A stretch of DNA of 64,000 nt, taken from contig JAQQAL010000011.1 of NCBI GenBank assembly GCA_028532855.1, positions 248,001 through 312,000 of the forward strand. Direction: 5' to 3'. Made by a program: the position numbers and the translations under genes. This document shows positions 39,860 through 48,569 of this stretch, piece after piece. Numbering within the stretch: the stretch's first letter is position 1; every line of letters starts with the position of its first letter. Under the pieces are notes generated by a model. That model was not told the DNA's origin. It did no database searches and worked only from the letters and a program-made list of their open reading frames with translations. This stretch comes from Candidatus Thalassospirochaeta sargassi. GTDB lineage: Bacteria; Spirochaetota; Spirochaetia; UBA9216.

Positions 39860-41869
39860 ATGAAGATACCAGTCAGCTGCAACAAAGATTGCGGTGCCGG
39901 TTGTCCGCTTCAGGCGGAGGTTGAGAACGGCCGGATTATAAAAATAAACGACAGTGATGAAAAAGGTGAATGGATGAGCGGCTGCGGTCGGGGCTACCGT
40001 GCTCATAGGCTCATTTATCATCCAGACCGTCTTAAAAAACCGCTTATCAAAGACCCTTCCTCGGGTAGTTTTCGAGAAGCCGGCTGGGATGAAGCTCTGA
40101 ATTACACTGCCGAAAACCTCTTGCGCATCAGGGATTCATACGGCCCCCGATCTATTCTGCATTCCGGCGGCAGCGGTTCCTGCAGAGGGGCTCTTCATAA
40201 CAGCCACAAGCTGGCAGTCCGTTTTCTTTCTCTATTTGGTGGATGTACAAGCTCATCCGATTCATACAGCTCAGCGGCAACATCCTTTGCCGCCCCCTAT
40301 GTTTACGGCACTTCCTACTGCGGGTTCGACGCCGCAGCTATCAAAGATTCCCGCTTTGTTTTCATGCCCGGCGCGAATATTGCTGATCTGCGCTTCGGCT
40401 GTGAGCTGTTTAACCGGCTGAGGGCACTGCGGAAGTCGGGTGTACCTATGATAATATTGGATCCTAGAAAGACCCGCAGCGTAAGCGGTCTGGATGCGGA
40501 ATGGATACAGATACTTCCCGGCACAGATGCAGCATTTGTCGCAGCTGTTATCTATGAGCTTCTCGAGCATGGCGGCGCTGATGAGGTATTTATTGAGCGC
40601 TGTACCCATGGTTTTGAACTCTTCAGGAGCTGGCTCTATGAGCAGCCGGTAAAAAATGCTGAGTGGGCATCGGGGATCTGCGGCTGCCCTGCGACCTCCG
40701 TCCGGACGGTGGCGGAGCACTATCGCAGGTACAGCCCGGCCGCACTCATTCCCGGGCTGTCCATACAGCGTAACCTTGGAGGAGAAGACGCAGCGAGGAT
40801 GATGGCCGTACTTCAGGCTGTAACAGGCAATGCCGGGCGGTCCGGCGGCTCAAGCGGTATTAATCCCTGGGGTCGTCTGCCTGGTCCGCGCTGCGGTAAA
40901 CTAGGCCGCAGCCCCGAATCTGCGGGTGCCCGAATGCGCTTCAGTCCTGTCTATGTCTGGCCGGATATGGTTCTTGATCCCGACCTCGAGCCGCCGCTCA
41001 AGGCTTCTTATAATATAGGCGGCAACTATCTTGTGCAGGGCGCGGACACGAATAAATCCGTCAGGGCCTGGAATTCACTTGAATTCAGCGTCACCCATGA
41101 ACTGTTTATGACTCCTACCGCGGCCGCGTCGGATGTCGTTCTGCCGGTAGCTGATTTCCTGGAGCGTAATGATATTGTGTTCCCGGAAGGCAACTTTCTG
41201 CTGTATTCCTCCAGGGCTGTCGAGCCGCCGGCCGGAGTAAAAACTGATTATGAAATTCTATGCCTGCTTGCAGGGAAACTCGGCTTCGGCGAGGCCTTCA
41301 GCGAAGGACGTACGGAAGATGACTGGCTGGATTTTTTTATTGAAGCATCCGATATAGAAGACTCTGCTGAGTTCAAGTCTCGAGGCATCTGGTTTGGTAA
41401 AGATTGCAGCCGCACGGCATTTACCGACTTCGCCGCCGACCCTTTGGCCCACCCGCTTCAAACCCCCTCCGGCAGGATTGAAATATCGTCAATTGAGTTT
41501 GAGAAGGCAGGAGGCAATCTTTTTCCTGTGTATACACCGATAAAAACAGGCCGGGCATTCAGGATGGTTACCCCTCATTCAGGCCGTAGAATCAATTCAC
41601 AGTTTAAGATGATGGAGTCGCCTGTAAATGGCAGCCTGTTTATGAATGCGGAAGATGCAGCAGCAATGGGAATTGAGCAGGGAAGTCCCGTGCGTGTCAT
41701 CAGCAGCAGCGGTTCTATTGAGACTGTAGCTGATATCTCGATGGAAATGATGAGGGGGACAGCCTGTCTCGACTGCAGCTATTCGAACGTCCTTACCTCT
41801 TCTGTTCCGACCCTGCCGTCAAAAGGTGCAAGAACACATTCGACTTTTGTTGACATTGAGCCCGCTTAA
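39860..41869 (+). CDS. orphan cytoplasmic molybdopterin oxidoreductase, DMSO-reductase family
   Basis: 669 aa, short for this family (usually about 750-850). N-terminal [4Fe-4S] ligands CNKDCGAGC...SGCGRG; molybdopterin regions SGGSGSCRGA, PRKTRSVSGLDAEWIQILPGTDAA, GNAGRSGGSSGINPWG; C-terminal MPT-binding HSGRRINSQF. By alignment with DmsA (NHYGDYSTAQ) the metal ligand would be a Ser in SSSDSYSSAAT, so a Ser-type enzyme. No Tat signal, so cytosolic. No FeS electron-transfer subunit, membrane anchor or maturation chaperone is next to it. ATG 39860 (MKIPVSCNKDC) replaces the track start 39806. Substrate unknown. Confidence 0.85.
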   Translation: MKIPVSCNKDCGAGCPLQAEVENGRIIKINDSDEKGEWMSGCGRGYRAHRLIYHPDRLKKPLIKDPSSGSFREAGWDEALNYTAENLLRIRDSYGPRSILHSGGSGSCRGALHNSHKLAVRFLSLFGGCTSSSDSYSSAATSFAAPYVYGTSYCGFDAAAIKDSRFVFMPGANIADLRFGCELFNRLRALRKSGVPMIILDPRKTRSVSGLDAEWIQILPGTDAAFVAAVIYELLEHGGADEVFIERCTHGFELFRSWLYEQPVKNAEWASGICGCPATSVRTVAEHYRRYSPAALIPGLSIQRNLGGEDAARMMAVLQAVTGNAGRSGGSSGINPWGRLPGPRCGKLGRSPESAGARMRFSPVYVWPDMVLDPDLEPPLKASYNIGGNYLVQGADTNKSVRAWNSLEFSVTHELFMTPTAAASDVVLPVADFLERNDIVFPEGNFLLYSSRAVEPPAGVKTDYEILCLLAGKLGFGEAFSEGRTEDDWLDFFIEASDIEDSAEFKSRGIWFGKDCSRTAFTDFAADPLAHPLQTPSGRIEISSIEFEKAGGNLFPVYTPIKTGRAFRMVTPHSGRRINSQFKMMESPVNGSLFMNAEDAAAMGIEQGSPVRVISSSGSIETVADISMEMMRGTACLDCSYSNVLTSSVPTLPSKGARTHSTFVDIEPA

Positions 41870-41884
41870 TATCAAAATACATTT

Positions 41885-43075
41885 ATGAATCTAAGCGATG
41901 TGAAAAAAAGAGCCTTTGAAGCTATTGATTCTGAAAAGGATGTAATCTTCAGGCTCAGCAGATATATAAATTTACACCCCGAAACAGCTTATAAGGAAGA
42001 AAAGGCCGCCACAGCTCTGAAGGACTTTCTTTCGGAAAGAGGTTTTGAGATACATTCGCCAGCAGGCGGTATTTCCACTGCGTTTACGGCAGACTTTGAT
42101 TTAGCGGAGTCCGGCAGTTCAGAGCTCTCCGGAGGGGAGTCCCCTGTCCCTGTTGCATTAATTGCGGAATATGATGCGCTGGAGGGACTGGGGCACGGCT
42201 GTGGTCATAACCTGATAGCTGCAGCCGCTGCTTCAGCTGCCATTGGTACTGCCGATGCTCTGAAGGCGGCAGGAGCATCCGGAGTAGAGCAGCCGGCTTT
42301 CAGGGTGATAGGTTCCCCCGCCGAAGAGGTGATGACAGAGCCAGCCGGAAAGACAAGGCTGATAGAAGCCGGGGTATTCAGGAATGTTGGGGCAGCGCTG
42401 ATGTTTCACCCGTGGACTGAAACAGGAGTCGCCCGTAAGGATTTGGGGTGTACCGCCTATAGAATTGTATACCAGGGCAGACCGGCCCATGCCGCAGCAG
42501 ATCCCTGGAACGGTCTGAACGCCCTTGATGCGGCCATTGGTTTCTATAACTCTATAAGTATGCTCCGGCAGCAGCTGCCCTCAGGTTTTAAGCTGCACTG
42601 CATCCTGCCCGAGGCCGGATCGGTGTTGAATATAATACCAGAGAAAGCCGTTGTCGAGGTAATGCTGCGCTCCACGGAGCTGGAGGAATTAAAGGCTTTC
42701 GGCAAGCGAATCATAGACTGTGCCGAAGCATCTGCCTCCGCAACCGGCTGCAGTATTGAGATTAATCTTATGGCCGACCTGAAGCCTATTTTGTTTAATG
42801 AAAAGCTCTTCAGCCTTGCCTCGGAAAACACCTTACTTCTTGGTGAAGGACTCCTGCCGCTTCCTGTCTGGGAGGCCTCATCCGATTTCGGTGATGTCAG
42901 CAGGATGATCCCTTCGCTCTCGCTGCTTTATGCTACACACGGGTCCGATATCTGCTGGCATTCAACAGATGTTGCCAGGTTGTCGGGTAAGGCTGATGCT
43001 AATGATGCCATGCTGAGAGCCTCCAAAATTCTGGCCGCAACCGCTCTGGATCTTATCCTGGGAAAAGCATTATAA
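41885..43075 (+). CDS. M20-family metallo-amidohydrolase
   Basis: 396-aa M20D-type peptidase/amidohydrolase, similar in layout to p-aminobenzoyl-glutamate hydrolase AbgB and related amidohydrolases. Metal ligands in EYDALEGLGHGCGHN and SPAEEVM, lid-domain dimerisation segment with GRPAHAAADPWNGLNALDA, and the last ligand His in HGSDICWHSTDVA. Cytoplasmic. Starts 15 bp after the molybdoenzyme stop, so probably cotranscribed with it; the link between them is not obvious. Substrate (N-acyl or gamma-glutamyl amide) not assignable. Confidence 0.88.
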   Translation: MNLSDVKKRAFEAIDSEKDVIFRLSRYINLHPETAYKEEKAATALKDFLSERGFEIHSPAGGISTAFTADFDLAESGSSELSGGESPVPVALIAEYDALEGLGHGCGHNLIAAAAASAAIGTADALKAAGASGVEQPAFRVIGSPAEEVMTEPAGKTRLIEAGVFRNVGAALMFHPWTETGVARKDLGCTAYRIVYQGRPAHAAADPWNGLNALDAAIGFYNSISMLRQQLPSGFKLHCILPEAGSVLNIIPEKAVVEVMLRSTELEELKAFGKRIIDCAEASASATGCSIEINLMADLKPILFNEKLFSLASENTLLLGEGLLPLPVWEASSDFGDVSRMIPSLSLLYATHGSDICWHSTDVARLSGKADANDAMLRASKILAATALDLILGKAL

Positions 43076-43118
43076 AAATAATAATAAATATGCCCGTTCA
43101 CAAGTGAATTATTTATCG

Positions 43119-43137
43119 ATAACGTTGACAACGTTAT
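43119..43137. promoter_or_regulatory. palindromic operator over the CoADR promoter
   Basis: ATAACGTT-GAC-AACGTTAT, a perfect 8-3-8 inverted repeat (43119-43137). It covers the -35 box of the promoter below, so a bound repressor would block RNA polymerase. Confidence 0.8.
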
Positions 43138-43153
43138 TTTGCATCTTTATACT
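43125..43153 (+). promoter_or_regulatory. sigma-70 promoter of the CoADR fusion gene
   Basis: Consensus TTGACA (43125-43130), 17-bp spacer, TATACT (43148-43153); ATG follows 34 bp downstream. Confidence 0.85.
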
Positions 43154-43187
43154 TTTAATATAATTATATTTATATAGGCAGGATGCA

Positions 43188-45698
43188 ATGAAGATACTGA
43201 TAATTGGAGGCGTAGCGGGCGGAGCCAGCGCGGCTGCCAGACTAAGGCGCCTTGATGAAGATGCTGAAATAATAATGTTTGAAAAAGGACCGTATATCTC
43301 CTATGCGAACTGCGGTCTTCCATATTACATAAGCGAAACAATTTCTGAGCGGGATAATCTCCTGCTGCAGACTCCTGAATCATTTAACAATAGATTCAAT
43401 GTTGATGTAAGGGTGCTGAACGAGGTTCTCAAGATTGACCGTGAAGCAAAGAGCGTGACAGTGGTTGAAAAAACCATGTCCGGCGAGATTGTCCGCGAAT
43501 ACACAGAAAACTACGATAAGCTGATCCTTTCACCGGGGTCAACCCCGATGAGACCTCCGATTCCGGGGATAGAACGTGATAATGTACACACCCTCTGGAC
43601 TGTTCCCGATGCGGACAAGATGAAATCATATCTCGACGACGAAGATCCCTGTCATGCAGTAGTTGTCGGCGGGGGCTTTATCGGGCTTGAACTGGCCGAG
43701 AACCTGGTAGAGCGTAATATCCAGGTTACTCTTGTGGAGGCGGCTCCTCAGGTTATGATGCCGCTGGATTTTGAAATGGCTCAGATTGTTCACCGCCATC
43801 TGCATGAAGAGGGCGTTGATTTGCATCTCGGCAGTATGGTTAAGTCTTTTGAAGCCTGTGATGAACCCCGGAAAACAGCTGTTGTAACGGGTGACGGTTT
43901 CAGGATTGAAGCCGACATCATTATGCTTGCCATCGGTGTTCAGCCGCAGACGGCCCTTGCAAAGGACGCCGGACTTGAGCTTAACCAGCGCGGCGGTATC
44001 ATTGTAGACTCTAAAATGACAACCTCAGATCCCGATATTTTTGCAGTTGGCGATGCTGTCGAGGTAAACAACTACATGACTGACATTCCAACCATGATTC
44101 CCCTTGCCGGACCGGCAAACAAACAGGGAAGAATGGCTGCTGCCAATGTGCTCGGAGGAAACGAGGAGTATAAGGGTACAATGGGAACCAGTATCGTAAA
44201 GATTTTTGATATTACAGCCGGATCGACCGGCCTCAATGAAAAGGCGCTGAAGGCTGCCGGAAAGGTTCATGGCAAGGATTACCTGTTTACAATGGGGCAT
44301 TCCAAATCACATGCCGGTTATTATCCCGGGGCATTTCCCCTTGATCTGAAAATGATCTTTGATCCGACAAGCCGCAGGGTGCTGGGCGCACAGGTTGTAG
44401 GATGGGAAGGTGTTGATAAACGAATAGATGTTCTTGCAACGTTGATTAGAATGGGCGGGTCGATCGATGATCTGACTGAACTTGAACTTGCCTATGCTCC
44501 GCCGTATTCTTCAGCGAAGGATCCGGTTAATATGGCCGGCTTTGTAGCTGAAAATATGCTTGAGGGCCTCGTAGAAAATGTCAACTGGAATGAACTTGGC
44601 AATTATCCGGATGCTGTTCTGCTTGATGTGCGTGACCCGGAAGAAAATGAGCTTGGTGAGATACCCGGCTCCATACTGGTTCCGCTGTATGAGCTGCGAA
44701 AACGTCTTGATGAACTTGATAAGGATAAACAGTACATTGTCTACTGTGCAACAGGCATTCGTGCTTACATTGCAGTAAGAATGATGAAGCAGCATGGCTT
44801 CAAGGATGCCAGAAACCTGGCCGGAGGATTCAGTACATGGCAGCCGGCCATGTGGAATAAGGCTGATGCCTGCGGTGTAGCTGATGCGGGGCTTAAAACC
44901 GTTAATCTTGAGGAGGTAGCTGTCAAAATGGCTGATATACATAAAGGGAACGTTGTTATTGTCGATGCATGCGGACTTTCATGTCCAGGTCCAATAAAAA
45001 AGGTTGCAGAAAAAATTGCAGAATTACCGGAGGGGGATGTTCTTGAGGTTCATGTTACGGATCCCGGATTTAAATCGGATATAGCCTCCTGGTGTAAGCG
45101 TACAGGTAATACCCTGCTGAACGTTGAAAAGAAGGATAAAGCCTTTGTTGCAAGGATTCGAAAAGGTGATCTTGAAGCGGCCCTCCATGATCTTGGCGGC
45201 GGACATCAGGTTCAGGCAGCACCAATTGCAAACGACAAGACAATGGTATGTTTCAGCGGTGATCTGGACAAGGCCATAGCCTCTTTTATAATTGCAAACG
45301 GCGCCCTGGCTATGGGCCGTAAGGTTACTATGTTCTTCACATTCTGGGGTTTGAATATCATCAGAAAGACTGAGAAGGTGCCTGTTAAAAAAGATTTTGT
45401 CAGCAAAATGTTCGGGGGAATGATGCCCCGTGGTGCTGATAATCTAAAGCTTTCCCAAATGAACATGGGCGGTGCAGGAGCTGGTATGATTAAGGGGCTC
45501 ATGAAAAAGCATAATGTACCAATGCTTGAAGAGCTGATTCAACAGGCTATTGACGGCGGTGCAAATATTATTGCCTGTACAATGAGTATGGATTTAATGG
45601 GGATAAAGTCTGAAGAGCTGATTGACGGTATTGAGTACGGTGGGGTTGCCGCCTACCTCGATGCTGCTGAAGACGCAAACGTCAACCTGTTTATCTAA
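43188..45698 (+). CDS. CoA-disulfide reductase-rhodanese-TusA-DsrE fusion
   Basis: 836-aa four-domain sulfur-redox protein. Residues about 1-450: CoADR-type FAD/NAD(P)H reductase (GGVAGGASAAARLRR, catalytic Cys in SYANCGLPYY, VGGGFIGLELAENL, FAVGDAVEV). About 465-555: rhodanese with active Cys in YCATGIRAYIA. About 590-665: TusA/SirA-like domain with CGLSCPGPI. About 680-836: DsrE/DsrF-like peroxiredoxin-type domain (ANGALAMGRKVTMFFTFWGL, ACTMSMDLMGI). Such fusions handle persulfides or polysulfides bound to CoA. Monocistronic, with a consensus promoter under a palindromic operator, so it is probably induced by sulfane sulfur or oxidants. Confidence 0.94.
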   Translation: MKILIIGGVAGGASAAARLRRLDEDAEIIMFEKGPYISYANCGLPYYISETISERDNLLLQTPESFNNRFNVDVRVLNEVLKIDREAKSVTVVEKTMSGEIVREYTENYDKLILSPGSTPMRPPIPGIERDNVHTLWTVPDADKMKSYLDDEDPCHAVVVGGGFIGLELAENLVERNIQVTLVEAAPQVMMPLDFEMAQIVHRHLHEEGVDLHLGSMVKSFEACDEPRKTAVVTGDGFRIEADIIMLAIGVQPQTALAKDAGLELNQRGGIIVDSKMTTSDPDIFAVGDAVEVNNYMTDIPTMIPLAGPANKQGRMAAANVLGGNEEYKGTMGTSIVKIFDITAGSTGLNEKALKAAGKVHGKDYLFTMGHSKSHAGYYPGAFPLDLKMIFDPTSRRVLGAQVVGWEGVDKRIDVLATLIRMGGSIDDLTELELAYAPPYSSAKDPVNMAGFVAENMLEGLVENVNWNELGNYPDAVLLDVRDPEENELGEIPGSILVPLYELRKRLDELDKDKQYIVYCATGIRAYIAVRMMKQHGFKDARNLAGGFSTWQPAMWNKADACGVADAGLKTVNLEEVAVKMADIHKGNVVIVDACGLSCPGPIKKVAEKIAELPEGDVLEVHVTDPGFKSDIASWCKRTGNTLLNVEKKDKAFVARIRKGDLEAALHDLGGGHQVQAAPIANDKTMVCFSGDLDKAIASFIIANGALAMGRKVTMFFTFWGLNIIRKTEKVPVKKDFVSKMFGGMMPRGADNLKLSQMNMGGAGAGMIKGLMKKHNVPMLEELIQQAIDGGANIIACTMSMDLMGIKSEELIDGIEYGGVAAYLDAAEDANVNLFI

Positions 45699-46114
45699 CC
45701 GAGTACAGTAACTACTATTCTGCGGGCTCCGCCGTGATTGCGGTGTTCGCAGAGGTAGATTCCCTGCCAGGTTCCGAGGTTGAATCTTCCCGAACTTACC
45801 GGAAGTGAAAGCTGGGGCCCGATAATGGAACTTTTAGCATGGGCCGGCATGTCATCCGATCCTTCAAATGTATGTGTATACCATGGCTGATTTTCCCGCA
45901 CAATATTATTGAATATCGATTCCATATCCCGCCGAACATCCGGATCAGCATTTTCATTTAATGTAAGTGATGCTGAAGTGTGTTTCAGATGAATAAACGC
46001 CATCCCGGCATCTATCTCCCTTATTTCGGGAATTGCTTCTTCTATTTCGCGGGTAATGAGGTGAAAGCCTCTGCTGCGCGGTTTGAGTTTCAATTCTTTC
46101 TGAATAATCTTCAT
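45695..46114 (-). CDS. yjbQ: YjbQ family protein (UPF0047)
   Basis: 139-aa secondary thiamine-phosphate synthase enzyme YjbQ family. Conserved HLKHTSASLTLNENADPDVRRDME, HTFEGSDDMPAHAKSSIIG and GTWQGIYLCEHR. The E. coli protein has weak thiamine-phosphate synthase activity; physiological role unclear. It is 9 bp downstream of ptsP in the same operon, and its 3' end overlaps the convergent CoADR fusion by 4 bp. Confidence 0.95.
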   Translation of the reverse strand: MKIIQKELKLKPRSRGFHLITREIEEAIPEIREIDAGMAFIHLKHTSASLTLNENADPDVRRDMESIFNNIVRENQPWYTHTFEGSDDMPAHAKSSIIGPQLSLPVSSGRFNLGTWQGIYLCEHRNHGGARRIVVTVLG

Positions 46115-46123
46115 AACTGCATT

Positions 46124-48334
46124 TTACATGATTCCAAGGCAGCGCTCAATCTCAAAGATTGAGCTGTATGAAAGAACCTCGTCAGCAAGTGTTTTAGCCT
46201 CATCAAGTCTGGTTTTACTTATTATCTGCTGAGTATCGTGGAGAAACCCTGAGGATACACTGAGGTTCTGTATCCCGATGCCCAGCAGAAACGGGATATA
46301 TTCACGCTGGTGAGCCATTTCTCCGCAGACTGTTAGTTCAACATTGTGAGCATTGCAGGCCTCAGCGATCATCTTGAGTCCACGTAAAACGGACGGGTTA
46401 TGCGGGGTGTAGTGATCCTTGAGCTTTTCATTATTACGGTCGACGGCAAGCATGTACTGAATGAAGTCGTTTGTCCCTATCGATAGAAAGTCCACCTCTT
46501 CACAAAGATGGTCGAGTATCGCCAGCAAAGACGGAATCTCTACCATTGCACCAATCTCGGGCAGAACCGGGGAAAGTCCCTCTTTCTCAAGTTCCTCCTT
46601 CGATTGATATACCATCTCTTTTGCCGTGCGAAGCTCCTCCATAGTGGAGATCATAGGGAACATCAGTTTTACCCTCCTTCCACCCGCTGCTCTGAGAATA
46701 GCTCTGATCTGCTGTCGGAATATTGCTGGATTTTTAAGACTGAAGCGGATGGAGCGAAGCCCCAGGAATGGATTCTCTTCCGTATAGTCGCGGTAATATG
46801 AAAGAATCTTGTCGCCGCCTACATCAAGAGTTCTGAAGGTGATAGGTTTTTCCCCCGCGAGTTCAATTATCTGTTGATAAATAACATACTGTTCTTCTTC
46901 GGTTGGAAAGCTGTTACGCAGCAGAAAGGGAAACTCGGTCCGGTAGAGCCCGACCCCCTCGGCGTTAAGATTCATAGCCTCCTGAAGATCCGGGATAAGG
47001 TTTATGTTTGTGAGCAGTCCGATTTTTTTTCCGCATTTTGTCTGTGTTACATCAGAAAGCGGTTCTTTTTCGGTACTCCTGGTTTGCTTGGTAATCTCAC
47101 TGAAGTCATTTATGATCTCCTGACTCGGGTTGACGCATATCCTTCCAGATTCACCATCAAGCACTATCGGAAGAGGTTTGTCGGTTTTCATTAAATCAGG
47201 AAAATCGATAATGACCATCGGAATCTTCAGCGACTGAGCGAGTATCGAGATATGTGCTGTTACACCACCTGCTACAAGCAGGATACCGGCAGCTTTCTCA
47301 GTGGCAAGCATCAGGATATCAGAGGGGTAGAGGCTTTTAGCAATAACTATCCTTCCCGCGGCGTTAACAGGTGCGGAATCTTCACCGAGCAGGTTCGCAA
47401 ATATCCTTTGTATAAGGTCCTCAAGGTCTTCAACCTTCTCATGCACAAAGGGGTTATCACTTTCCGAAAAAATCTTGATATAGTTTTCCGCAACCGACAG
47501 CAGGGCCGCGGGCGGGTTTATTCCGGTGCTGATCCTGTTTGTTATCTCATTAATAAAACTCTTGTCTTTGAGCATCATCAGGTGAGAGGTGAAAATAAGT
47601 GAAGCGCTGTCGGAGAGATTTTTCTCAACACCCTTCTGAAGATCAAGAAGCTGCGCTTCGGTTTTATCAATTGCTTCCGTCAGCTCTGCAAGGGTATAAA
47701 CCCTGTCGAAACGGAGCCTTCGCAGTTCGGAGAAGCTTCTTTTCCGGTCAAGGGTAAAGCTGTCGCCATATGCAGGTCCGGGCGATGCGGCATTCCCCTG
47801 AAGCATTATCTGGGTATTAAACTCCAGTGAGTTGTATCCCGGCTCAAGGCCTGTTTTTGCAGAATCCATGAAATAGGTTCGGGCGTTATCGAGAATGTTC
47901 GCAAGCTGAGATGCCAGGAAGCGTACGGTTCCGGCATCCAGTCTATGAAAGGGTTTTCTTGAGCGCTCAAGAAGGATGACGCCAATTACTATCTGCCCAC
48001 GCATAATGGGTACCGCCATGGTAACGCGTTTCAGAGAGGCAAACTCTATTTTTCCTGATTTAACGGCCTTGCCGCAGAGCCCCTCATCTCTCTTGATGTG
48101 GCGCTCCTGTCTGTCGATTGTTTCATTAGAACTTCCGGCAGTCTGTTCCGATGCCATGAATACCAGCTGATCAGAGCTTTCATCAAGAAGATAAATTGAG
48201 CAGCCTGAGATTCGCATGTGCTTATAGAAGAGATCGATTATCCTGTTAAGAAAGGACTCGATGTCTTCTGTATCGTGGAAAAGCCAGTCAAGTTCACTGA
48301 ACTCGAAGAGCATATTATATCTGGGTCCGAGCAT
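46124..48334 (-). CDS. ptsP: PtsP-type GAF/enzyme I (nitrogen PTS phosphotransferase)
   Basis: 736 aa: GAF domain (about 8-155), then PTS enzyme I: N-terminal helical HPr-binding region (about 180-330), swivel domain with the phospho-His in LLVAGGVTAHISILAQSL, and the PEP-binding TIM barrel with GLYRTEFPFLLR, TFRTLDVGGDK, GLRSIRFSL, EIGAMVEIPS, SIGTNDFIQYMLAVDRN and catalytic Cys in ELTVCGEMA. Length fits EI-Ntr, which phosphorylates NPr as a regulatory PTS, rather than sugar EI (about 575). The GAF domain may sense glutamine or a redox ligand. NPr and EIIA-Ntr are not in the window. Confidence 0.93.
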   Translation of the reverse strand: MLGPRYNMLFEFSELDWLFHDTEDIESFLNRIIDLFYKHMRISGCSIYLLDESSDQLVFMASEQTAGSSNETIDRQERHIKRDEGLCGKAVKSGKIEFASLKRVTMAVPIMRGQIVIGVILLERSRKPFHRLDAGTVRFLASQLANILDNARTYFMDSAKTGLEPGYNSLEFNTQIMLQGNAASPGPAYGDSFTLDRKRSFSELRRLRFDRVYTLAELTEAIDKTEAQLLDLQKGVEKNLSDSASLIFTSHLMMLKDKSFINEITNRISTGINPPAALLSVAENYIKIFSESDNPFVHEKVEDLEDLIQRIFANLLGEDSAPVNAAGRIVIAKSLYPSDILMLATEKAAGILLVAGGVTAHISILAQSLKIPMVIIDFPDLMKTDKPLPIVLDGESGRICVNPSQEIINDFSEITKQTRSTEKEPLSDVTQTKCGKKIGLLTNINLIPDLQEAMNLNAEGVGLYRTEFPFLLRNSFPTEEEQYVIYQQIIELAGEKPITFRTLDVGGDKILSYYRDYTEENPFLGLRSIRFSLKNPAIFRQQIRAILRAAGGRRVKLMFPMISTMEELRTAKEMVYQSKEELEKEGLSPVLPEIGAMVEIPSLLAILDHLCEEVDFLSIGTNDFIQYMLAVDRNNEKLKDHYTPHNPSVLRGLKMIAEACNAHNVELTVCGEMAHQREYIPFLLGIGIQNLSVSSGFLHDTQQIISKTRLDEAKTLADEVLSYSSIFEIERCLGIM

Positions 48335-48569
48335 GGGTTAAATATAATAAAAAAACAGAGAAACGCACAGGGCGATTTATTTTTTGGAGGATTTACCGCC
48401 GAAGAGTTCGGAACTAAAAGGAAATAAAAGTCTCAGATGAGTTCAGTAGGTTCCGGGTCATAACGGAAATTTTCACATATCGGGGATCTTCCTGTGCTGA
48501 AGATTCTGTATTTCTGACTTAGTGACACAGGACACCGATTTCAAGTCAAATACGGAAAAACCCCTTGAG

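Noticed and set aside
48335-48569. Possible small gene in the gap between ptsP and the FAD dehydrogenase
   Set aside because: Short frames lack a convincing ribosome site or conserved motif; the track ORF at 48218 is a shadow of ptsP.
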